Assembly: GCA_009782975.1 (NCBI GenBank)
Contig: WRIA01000057.1
Span: 1-5,548 of the forward strand
Source: Clostridiales bacterium
GTDB taxonomy: Bacteria > Bacillota_B > Dehalobacteriia > UBA4068
Length of the DNA: 5,548 nucleotides
Reading direction: 5' to 3'
Under the pieces are notes generated by a model. It was not told the DNA's origin, did not search any database, and saw only the letters and a program-made list of their open reading frames with translations. Each line of letters begins with the position of its first letter. Position 1 is the stretch's first letter. The position numbers and the translations under genes are program-made. Of this stretch, positions 1 through 5,167 are shown in pieces.

Positions 1-803
1 GTCAGGCCCAGACGGCGGGAAGCCTCCTGCTGCATGGTGCTGGTGGTAAAAGGCGGGGCCGCGCCCTTCTTTTTTTCCCGCACATTTACGGCGCTTACGG
101 CAAAGGCGGCTTTTTTAAGCCCCAACAGCAAATCCTCTACCTGCTGACGGTTTTTAAGCTCCGCTTTTGCGCCGTCTATCTTTACCAGCCGGGCAACCAA
201 TTCTCCGGAGGCGGCCTGCAAATAAGCGGTAACTGTCCAGTATTCCTCGGCGGTAAAATCCAGTATCTCCTGCTCTCTGTCGCAGATAAGCCGCACCGCC
301 ACCGTTTGCACGCGCCCGGCGGAAAGACCCTTTTTTATCTTCTTCCACAGCAGAGGGCTTAACTTATAACCTACCAGCCTGTCCAGAATACGCCGCGCCT
401 GCTGCGCCTCTACCTTGCCGCTATCTATAAGGGCTGGTTCCCGTACTGCTTTTTTTACCGCCTCGCCGGTGATCTCGTTAAAACGTATGCGGCACTCCGG
501 GTTTTTTACCTCCAAATATTGTTGCAAATGCCAGGCTATGGCTTCGCCTTCCCTATCCGGGTCGCTGGCCAGCAGTATGCGATCCGCCTTTTTGCTTTCA
601 TCCTTAAGCGTCTTTATCACATCGCCCTTGCCGCGAATAGTAATGTAATGTGGGGCAAAATCATTTTCCACATCCACGCCAAAGGAGCTTTTCGGCAAAT
701 CTCGTATATGCCCCATGCAGGACTTTACCGTATATTGCTTGCCCAAAAACTTTTCTATGGTCTTGGCTTTGGTAGGCGATTCCACGATGACTAATGTTTT
801 CAT
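1..803 (-). CDS. topA: DNA topoisomerase I, N-terminal part (cut by left edge)
   Basis: Type IA topoisomerase, which relaxes negatively supercoiled DNA by cutting and passing one strand. The 267 visible residues open with LVIVESPTKAKTI (4-16), the start of the Toprim domain with its acidic Glu8. The metal-binding DPDREGEA motif follows at 81-88, then QARRILDRLVGY (135-146), SAGRVQT (161-167) and, at the edge, PPFTTSTMQQEASRRLGL (250-267), all hallmarks of bacterial TopA. The family usually runs to about 700-870 residues, so the catalytic tyrosine region and the C-terminal zinc or DNA-binding domains lie outside the window. The ATG is preceded by a good ribosome binding site at 808-813, and the protein starts directly at the conserved beta strand, so the start is firm. 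It follows dprA after 106 bases that contain an inverted repeat. The dprA-topA order is common in Bacillota. No frameshift is seen despite several A6-A7 runs in the coding strand. Confidence 0.97.
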   Translation of the reverse strand, partial: MKTLVIVESPTKAKTIEKFLGKQYTVKSCMGHIRDLPKSSFGVDVENDFAPHYITIRGKGDVIKTLKDESKKADRILLASDPDREGEAIAWHLQQYLEVKNPECRIRFNEITGEAVKKAVREPALIDSGKVEAQQARRILDRLVGYKLSPLLWKKIKKGLSAGRVQTVAVRLICDREQEILDFTAEEYWTVTAYLQAASGELVARLVKIDGAKAELKNRQQVEDLLLGLKKAAFAVSAVNVREKKKGAAPPFTTSTMQQEASRRLGL

Positions 804-807
804 GATG

Positions 808-813
808 ACCTCC
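808..813 (-). promoter_or_regulatory. topA ribosome binding site
   Basis: The minus strand reads GGAGGT followed by four bases and then the topA ATG. It is a near-consensus Shine-Dalgarno motif and fixes the start at 803. Confidence 0.85.
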
Positions 814-844
814 ATAAATTTTAATTAACTAAAAGAGAGTTTCC

Positions 845-903
845 GTCATTCTGAGAGTAGCGAAAAATACGGATAAAAGGCCCTTCGCTTCGTTCAGTGT
901 GAC
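845..903. repeat. imperfect inverted repeat, REP-like
   Basis: Two 20-base arms, 845-864 (GTCATTCTGAGAGTAGCGAA) and 884-903, are inverted copies that agree at about 15 of 20 positions across a 19-base spacer. The arm resembles the GTCATTCTGAGCGAAGCGAA type of dispersed intergenic repeat found in many bacterial genomes; this is a judgement from memory, not a search. It occupies most of the dprA-topA gap. It has no T-run directly after it on the minus strand, so it does not look like a canonical intrinsic terminator, though the transcript could fold here and affect mRNA stability or read-through into topA. Confidence 0.7.
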
Positions 904-909
904 AAAAAA

Positions 910-1995
910 TCATCTTCTTTGATAATATTTACCCGGCAACTGGCGTACCAGGCCGCGTATTTCCCACATGGTAAGCAGCGCGGCCAGCTTATTGGGTGGC
1001 CAGCCGGAAAAGGCCAGCAACTGGTCGAAATGCTGGGGCAAGCTAATATGCGCCAAAAGATCCCGTTCTTCCGCCGCCAGTTGAGGGCGTTTTTCTTTTT
1101 CTTCCGACGTTAAAACCGGCTTGGGCGCATCCAGATATTCCCGCCATACGTCCTCCGCAGTTTGCACCAGTTTGGCTCCCTGGGTGATAAGCCGGTTGGT
1201 ACCGCGGCTGACAGCGCTGGTAATGGGCCCCGGTACAGCAAATATATCCCTGCCCTGTTCCAATCCGTGATCCACCGTAAGCAGGGGGCCGCTTTTTTCC
1301 CCGGCCTCTATTACCAGCACCCCGCGGGAAAGGCCGCTGATTATGCGGTTTCGTAAAGGAAAATTGAAGGTTGCCGGAACAGCGCCCAAGGGGAATTCGC
1401 TGATGACCGCGCCATGGCCGATAATGCTGTTATATAGCTTACCATGCTCCCGCGGATATATAACATCCACCCCGCCGCCCAGTACGGCCAGGGTTTTGCC
1501 GCCGGCCATTATTGCGTGCTGATGACAAATGCCGTCTATGCCCCGGGCCATGCCGCTTACTATAATTATGCCTTGGGCGGCCAGATCCCTTGAAAGCGTC
1601 TCCGCCACCTGATGACCGTAAGCGCTGGCCCGTCGGGAGCCTATCATGGCCAGACATATATCATCATCCGCGGGCAGTTCCCCTTTGTAGAACAGCAATG
1701 GCGGCGGCGCGTATATCTGCCGCAACAGCAGAGGATACCGGCCATCCTCCAAAGTGACCAGACCGGCCCCGGAAGCCAGGTAGTTTTCGTAAACCTGTTC
1801 CACCACACAATCCCGCCGCGCTGTAAGCAGTTCCTGGGCCTGGGCGTCGGTAAGATGTATGGCTTGCCGCCAGGCTTCCGGTTGTCTCCAGACCGCTTCG
1901 GCATTATTGCCGAAGGCCGCGAGCAGTTTGGCCAGTTTGGCCGCGCCCAGCTTGTTTAAGCTGTGCAAAGCCAGCAAATAAGCAATATCCGGCAT
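910..1995 (-). CDS. dprA: DNA processing protein DprA (Smf)
   Basis: DprA binds incoming single-stranded DNA in the cytoplasm during natural transformation and loads RecA on it. It is also widespread in species not known to be transformable. The 361-residue product has an N-terminal helical, HhH/SAM-like segment (about 8-36). The Rossmann-like DprA core shows MIGSRRASAYG (117-127), SGMARGID (147-154), AVLGGGVDVIYPREH (170-184), FPLRNRIISGLS (212-223) and GRDIFAVPGP (248-257). A C-terminal winged-helix-like region (about 308-358) follows. Length and domain order are normal. The ATG at 1995 is chosen because AGGGGG sits six bases upstream; the in-frame TTG at 2001 directly abuts that motif and could not use it. 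The gene starts 10 bases after the ddl stop, so the two are probably translationally coupled. A small departure is SGPLLTV (235-241), where the family usually has SG-S/T-L-x-TA. Confidence 0.96.
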   Translation of the reverse strand: MPDIAYLLALHSLNKLGAAKLAKLLAAFGNNAEAVWRQPEAWRQAIHLTDAQAQELLTARRDCVVEQVYENYLASGAGLVTLEDGRYPLLLRQIYAPPPLLFYKGELPADDDICLAMIGSRRASAYGHQVAETLSRDLAAQGIIIVSGMARGIDGICHQHAIMAGGKTLAVLGGGVDVIYPREHGKLYNSIIGHGAVISEFPLGAVPATFNFPLRNRIISGLSRGVLVIEAGEKSGPLLTVDHGLEQGRDIFAVPGPITSAVSRGTNRLITQGAKLVQTAEDVWREYLDAPKPVLTSEEKEKRPQLAAEERDLLAHISLPQHFDQLLAFSGWPPNKLAALLTMWEIRGLVRQLPGKYYQRR

Positions 1996-2001
1996 ATACA
2001 A

Positions 2002-2007
2002 CCCCCT
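2002..2007 (-). promoter_or_regulatory. dprA ribosome binding site overlapping the ddl stop codon
   Basis: The minus strand reads TAGGGGG, then six bases, then the dprA ATG. The TAG is the ddl stop codon, so the last bases of ddl form part of the Shine-Dalgarno motif. A ribosome terminating on ddl would sit on the dprA initiation site, which favours coupled translation. Confidence 0.8.
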
Positions 2008-3175
2008 ATTTTTTTCCCTTAAAGCCGCCCTGTTGTAAAATATCGGAGTCGTAGGTAAAAATCAGTTTTTCCTTTGCGCGGTAACGCGAAAGAGCCAAAT
2101 GTATAAGTTCATCCAACAGGGCGCTAAAGCCGCGCCCCGCCGGTTCGAAAAGATAAAAGGCCAAAGACCCCGGTATGGTATTAAGCTCGTTGATGTATAG
2201 GCGGTTTGTTTGGGTATTATACAAAAAATCTATGCGGGCCACCCCGGCGCCATCCAAAGCGGCAAAGGCGCGGCGGCTCATACCGGTGATCTCATCGGCT
2301 AAGGCAGTGTCTATCTCCGCCGGTATGCGGCGCTTGGCCCCGCTCATACCCTTGCCGCCGGCGCTTTCCAGGTATTTGTCGGCAAAGGAGAGCAACTCCG
2401 CTGCGGACAAGGGTTCTTCTATGCAGGAAACCTCCGTATAAGAGCCCGCGCCCAGCACGGCACAGTTAAGCTCGCGCAGGGGTATTATGGCCTCTTCCGC
2501 CATAATACGGCCGGAAAAGCCCGCCGCAAGGGTAAACGCCGCGCGCAATTCCTCCCGGTCGGCGGCCATGCCTATACCTATGGAAGAACCCAGATCGGCC
2601 GGTTTTACTATCAGCGGATAAGCCAGTGCTTTTTCCACCTTTTCCAGCACAGACAGTTCATTGTCCTGCCATTCCTCCCGCGTGAACCAGATATGATCCG
2701 TAACCGGCAGACCGGCCTCTTTTAGTACGGCTTTCATGGCTATCTTATCCATACCCAAAGCCGCGCCCAGCACACCCGGCCCGGCATAAGGTATGCCGCT
2801 AAGTTCCAGCAAACCTTGCAGGCAACCGTCCTCGCCGTGGGTACCGTGAAGCACCGGCAAGATCACATCCAAAGGGCATTGCCAGGGTTTGGCAAATAAG
2901 CCCTGCCTGCCGGTTTCCCTAAGCCGCCAATCGCCGTAAGAGGGCGAAAAATATACCTGCTTAAGCCGGGGAAGCAGGGCTTGCGCATCCCGGTAATTGT
3001 TTAATTCCAGCAAGGCCTCGCCCGTAAACCAAAGCCCCTGCTTGCTTATGTATATGGGTACAGGGCGGTATTTATCCTTATCCAATGCGTTTATGGCTTG
3101 CAGGGCCGAGATGACAGAGACCTCGTGTTCCACCGTGCGCCCGCCGAATATTACGCCTACCGTAAGTTTTTCCAT
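2006..3175 (-). CDS. ddl: D-alanine--D-alanine ligase
   Basis: An ATP-grasp ligase that joins two D-alanines in the cytoplasm to give the dipeptide that ends peptidoglycan stem peptides. The 389-residue product shows GGRTVEHEVS (11-20), HGTHGEDGCLQG (110-121), PYAGPG (129-134), MDK (142-144), the glycine-rich KPADLGSSIGIG (191-202), an omega-loop region SFADKYLESAGGKGMSG (263-279), RIDFLY (314-319) and NELNTIPG (329-336). Asp316, Glu330 and Asn332 are the expected metal ligands. The omega loop and the tail LIFTYDSDIL resemble long clostridial Ddl enzymes. VanA-type D-Ala-D-Lac specificity is not suggested, but I cannot exclude it from sequence alone. The ATG at 3175 has GAGGGGAG five bases upstream and the family motif starts at once. 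A longer in-frame reading to 3397 crosses a 58/59-bp repeat array and the Mur ligase stop and is rejected. The gene lies 187 bases after the Mur ligase and 10 before dprA. Confidence 0.96.
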   Translation of the reverse strand: MEKLTVGVIFGGRTVEHEVSVISALQAINALDKDKYRPVPIYISKQGLWFTGEALLELNNYRDAQALLPRLKQVYFSPSYGDWRLRETGRQGLFAKPWQCPLDVILPVLHGTHGEDGCLQGLLELSGIPYAGPGVLGAALGMDKIAMKAVLKEAGLPVTDHIWFTREEWQDNELSVLEKVEKALAYPLIVKPADLGSSIGIGMAADREELRAAFTLAAGFSGRIMAEEAIIPLRELNCAVLGAGSYTEVSCIEEPLSAAELLSFADKYLESAGGKGMSGAKRRIPAEIDTALADEITGMSRRAFAALDGAGVARIDFLYNTQTNRLYINELNTIPGSLAFYLFEPAGRGFSALLDELIHLALSRYRAKEKLIFTYDSDILQQGGFKGKK

Positions 3176-3180
3176 TAATA

Positions 3181-3188
3181 CTCCCCTC
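3181..3188 (-). promoter_or_regulatory. ddl ribosome binding site
   Basis: The minus strand reads GAGGGGAG followed by five bases and ATG. This strong motif decides the ddl start at 3175 over the upstream in-frame ATG at 3397. Confidence 0.85.
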
Positions 3189-3206
3189 TTATTCGATGCA
3201 TGTATT

Positions 3207-3354
3207 CTGACTTCCGGCCTCTGAATAGTACGGTCGCCCCTACGGTTTTTCTGACCTCTGTCCTCTGACTTCCGGCCTCTGAATAGTACGGTCGCCCCTA
3301 CGTTTTTTTCTGACCTCTGTCCTCTGACTTCCGGCCTCTGAATAGGACGGTCGC
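3207..3354. repeat. 58/59-bp tandem direct repeat, about 2.5 copies
   Basis: Copies begin at 3207, 3265 and 3324, each opening CTGACTTCCGGCCTCTGAAT on the plus strand. The first two copies are 58 and 59 bases long and differ by length in the T-run (TACGG-T5 against TACG-T7). The third stops after about 31 bases with one substitution (AATAGGACGG for AATAGTACGG). Because the periods are not multiples of three, translated copies fall in different frames, so the array is non-coding. Each unit carries GTAGGGGCGACCG and AGAGGACAGAGGTCAGA on the minus strand, motifs that I recall from dispersed intergenic repeats of Bacillota and other phyla. The array fills most of the 187-base gap between the Mur ligase and ddl. 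No clear promoter was found in the gap. Confidence 0.9.
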
Positions 3355-3362
3355 AAACCGGA

Positions 3363-4994
3363 CTATTCATTGTATGTATCGGGCAAATCGTTTTCAAACA
3401 ATACCACAGCGCCGGGACGCACCTTTTGCCCCAAAATTTGCCGCGCTTGTGCCAGATCGGCCGCTACCGTATAGCGATGTGACGGCAACCCCGCCTCTTG
3501 CAGCCCTTGTTGCAAAGGCAGGCTGTGTTTTTTGCCCACCAAAATGATATGATCGCATACCCGCGCGGCAAAAAGTGCAAATTCCCTGTTCAGCTCTTGC
3601 TCTTTTTCTCCCAGTTCCACCATGCCGGGAGTTATAAGTATCTTTTGCTTGCCTTCCCCCATAAGAGAAAGCACGGATAAAGCCGCTGCCGCGCCCGCAG
3701 GGTTGGAGTTAAAAGCGTCGTCGATGATGGTATAGCCGTAGCCCTCCAGCAGTTGCAGGCGATGAGGCAGGGGGTCCAAAAAACGCACGGCCCGCGCTAT
3801 CTGGGGCAGGGAAAGGCCAAGTTCCGCCGCCGCTGCCGCCGCCGCCAGGATATTTTCTATATTATGCCGTCCCAAAAGGCGGCTTTCCACCTTTTGCCGG
3901 TCCCCATTAGGGTTTACCAGCGTAAAACTTACGCCCTTTGCGTTGTATTCAATATCCTCGGCATGATAGGGCTGATCATCCCAACCATAGCCCGCCATCC
4001 GGCAAGGGGCCTCCCCCTTACGGGCGGATATCTCCGCATAACCGAGGTTGAGTACCGCCAGGCCATCCGGCGGCAGGGCGCGTATAAGCTCGAACTTGGT
4101 ATTGGCTATGGCGTCCTCGCTGCCGAAAGTCTCCAGATGCTGCGGGCCTATGGCAGTCAAGATACCCGTTTGCGGCTGTACCAATTCGCATAGCTCCGCT
4201 ATATCTCCTGCCTGCTTGGCGCCCATCTCGCAAATAAAAATCTCATGTATCGGCTTAAGCTGCTCGCGGATGACACGCGTGATGCCCATAGGCGTGTTCA
4301 CGCTTTCCGGCGTGGCCAGTGTTATATATTTTTCCCCCAGCATGGCGGCAAGTATCATCTTGCAGCTGGTCTTGCCGTAACTGCCGGTGATGGCCACGCG
4401 CCGCAGGCCCGGCCGCCCCGCTAAAATCTGTTTGGCTTCGTTAAGATACTTTTTATTTATACTATTTTCCACCGGTTGCAGCAACCAATTTACGAACATA
4501 AGGTAATGGCCGGAAAAGGCGGGCAGGAACACATACGCCAATAATAAAGCGCCAAACGGCAATATCCATATGCTAAGAATGTATAAAACAGGCAATGCCA
4601 GCGCCAAAGTATAAAGCCGCTTTGCCCGCGCCGTCATCACCAGTGGCTTTTTTGCAATAAAGCGGCGGCGCAACCGCAGTAACATATAGATGGATAATAT
4701 AATAATAAACAGCGCAAAAAGAACAAAAACAACCCCAAAACCCATTGCCAAAATCATTCTATCCTTTAAAGGTATAGAACTAACTAATAAAAAGCAGCAT
4801 AACAACAACCCCGGCAACCAAGCAAACCAGTCGCGCTCTTCGGTGCGGTGCTGACCCAGCCAGCGGCGGTAACGCTCGTTGCGGTAGGAGTTTTGTTGCA
4901 ACATATGCAGGTCATGCTTAAGCTTAAGCGCTAAATAAGCCAGCAGATACAGCAGCGGCAAAAATATGATCGTTTTTCCCAAAAACCACTCCAA
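3363..4994 (-). CDS. membrane-anchored Mur ligase family protein (MurF-like)
   Basis: An ATP-dependent amide ligase. In numbering from the TTG at 4994 (543 residues) it has four or five hydrophobic segments (about 7-23, 57-75, 81-108 and 127-158, the last perhaps two). LHMLQQNSYRNERYRRWL (29-46) lies between the first two. The ATPase domain has P-loop ITGSYGKTS (202-210), EMGA (256-259), IGPQHLETFGS (282-291), Lys300 in IANTKFELI at the place of the carbamylated lysine, and LGRHNIEN (374-381). The C-terminal domain has DDAFNSNPAG (425-434), ITPGMVELGE (454-463) and ENDLPDTY (534-541). These motifs point to MurF more than other Mur ligases, but the usual substrate-binding N-terminal domain is absent and membrane segments take its place. 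Next to ddl, a role in attaching D-Ala-D-Ala or a similar peptide to an acceptor at the membrane is likely but inferred. The start is uncertain: ATG 5054 (563 residues) lacks a ribosome binding site, while TTG 4994 has AAGGGG nine bases upstream. Confidence 0.9.
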   Translation of the reverse strand: MEWFLGKTIIFLPLLYLLAYLALKLKHDLHMLQQNSYRNERYRRWLGQHRTEERDWFAWLPGLLLCCFLLVSSIPLKDRMILAMGFGVVFVLFALFIIILSIYMLLRLRRRFIAKKPLVMTARAKRLYTLALALPVLYILSIWILPFGALLLAYVFLPAFSGHYLMFVNWLLQPVENSINKKYLNEAKQILAGRPGLRRVAITGSYGKTSCKMILAAMLGEKYITLATPESVNTPMGITRVIREQLKPIHEIFICEMGAKQAGDIAELCELVQPQTGILTAIGPQHLETFGSEDAIANTKFELIRALPPDGLAVLNLGYAEISARKGEAPCRMAGYGWDDQPYHAEDIEYNAKGVSFTLVNPNGDRQKVESRLLGRHNIENILAAAAAAAELGLSLPQIARAVRFLDPLPHRLQLLEGYGYTIIDDAFNSNPAGAAAALSVLSLMGEGKQKILITPGMVELGEKEQELNREFALFAARVCDHIILVGKKHSLPLQQGLQEAGLPSHRYTVAADLAQARQILGQKVRPGAVVLFENDLPDTYNE

Positions 4995-5003
4995 CCGATC
5001 CAA

Positions 5004-5009
5004 CCCCTT
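5004..5009 (-). promoter_or_regulatory. probable ribosome binding site of the Mur ligase
   Basis: The minus strand reads AAGGGG, nine bases before the TTG at 4994. It lies just after the stop of the small ORF 5017-5133. No comparable purine-rich motif precedes ATG 5054 or TTG 5060, whereas the ddl, dprA and topA genes in this window all have strong ones, so this site is used to choose the start. Confidence 0.5.
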
Positions 5010-5016
5010 GATAAAA

Positions 5017-5133
5017 CTATGAAAACAATGTAGAATTATGAATAAAGTCTGCATAACCAAAAAACGTAAAAATATTTAACTTCCTAAATATTTTATTTAG
5101 CTTTCTAAACAAAATATTTAACTTTCTAAACAT
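5017..5133 (-). CDS. possible small ORF, 38 residues with heptad repeat; not recognised
   Basis: ATG 5133 to TAG 5017-5019 on the minus strand, in a different frame from the Mur ligase. AGGAG (5138-5142) stands four bases before the ATG. The product would begin with three tandem heptads, FRKLNIL, FRKLNKI and FRKLNIF (residues 2-22), followed by a 16-residue tail that ends in HNSTLFS. The heptads carry seven Arg/Lys and no acidic residue, with Phe and Leu at a and d positions, so the N-terminal part could form a cationic amphipathic helix. The stop is 22 bases before the proposed Mur ligase TTG, with that gene's AAGGGG motif in the gap, as expected for a leader or coupled small gene. It may equally be an AT-rich structured spacer that happens to be open, or a remnant of a longer Mur ligase N-terminus in another frame. 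I do not recognise it and assign no function. Confidence 0.35.
   Translation of the reverse strand: MFRKLNILFRKLNKIFRKLNIFTFFGYADFIHNSTLFS
5068..5130 (-). repeat. three tandem 21-bp AT-rich units
   Basis: On the minus strand the units run 5130-5110, 5109-5089 and 5088-5068, each opening TTTAGAAAG or TTTAGGAAG. Units one and three agree at 19 of 21 positions, units one and two at 16 of 21. The period is a multiple of three and encodes the FRKLN heptads of the small ORF. The units also contain AAATATTT-type self-complementary stretches that give rise to the hairpins listed separately. Confidence 0.8.
5069..5120 (-). promoter_or_regulatory. two overlapping, mutually exclusive hairpins in the Mur ligase leader
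   Basis: Hairpin A pairs 5119-5105 with 5100-5086 around the four-base loop AAAG: 15 positions, all pairing if one G-U is allowed, and one more A-U pair outside. Hairpin B pairs 5094-5085 with 5078-5069 around the loop GGAAGT: 10 A-U pairs. Both need bases 5086-5094, so only one can form at a time. The arrangement resembles a translation-sensitive leader, but the stems are almost wholly A-U and the repeat structure alone could produce them. A switching role is inference. Confidence 0.3.
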
Positions 5134-5160
5134 TTTGCTCCTGCAAAAAAATGTTTAAAA
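5124..5160 (-). promoter_or_regulatory. hairpin with Shine-Dalgarno motif in its loop
   Basis: On the minus strand TAAACA (5157-5152), three unpaired T, TTTTGC (5148-5143), the four-base loop AGGA (5142-5139), then GCAAAA (5138-5133) and TGTTTA (5132-5127) form a 12-pair stem, extendable by three weaker pairs to 5124 and 5160. The loop holds the core of the small ORF's ribosome binding site and the ATG (5133-5131) lies in the descending stem. It begins seven bases after the hydrolase stop codon. No T-run follows, so it is not read as an intrinsic terminator. Translation control is inferred from position only. Confidence 0.4.
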
Positions 5161-5167
5161 CTATGAG

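Noticed and set aside
66..76. A7 run in the topA coding strand as a frameshift site
   Set aside because: The reading frame continues intact on both sides into conserved motifs; there is no sign of a second product.
814..845. Promoter directly before topA (TAAAAT as a -10 box)
   Set aside because: No acceptable -35 box at 16-18 bases, and the transcript would start almost on the ribosome binding site.
1612..1959. 115-codon plus-strand open frame opposite dprA, and similar frames elsewhere
   Set aside because: It lies entirely antisense to the DprA coding region, with composition that follows that gene's codon pattern.
1996..2001. TTG 2001 as the dprA start
   Set aside because: It directly abuts the AGGGGG motif, leaving no spacing; ATG 1995 has six bases.
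3207..3354. CRISPR-like array
   Set aside because: The units are contiguous tandem copies with no unique spacers between them and no cas gene nearby.
3176..3397. N-terminal extension of Ddl from an in-frame ATG at 3397
   Set aside because: It crosses the Mur ligase stop and a tandem repeat whose 58/59-base period breaks frame, while a strong ribosome binding site and the family's first motif mark ATG 3175.
3753..4193. 146-codon plus-strand open frame opposite the Mur ligase
   Set aside because: It is the antisense shadow of a gene with clear Mur ligase motifs; it has no recognisable domain or ribosome binding site.
5055..5160. Intrinsic terminator after the hydrolase gene
   Set aside because: The stems are almost all A-U; the first hairpin has no following T-run and the T-rich stretch after the last is interrupted.
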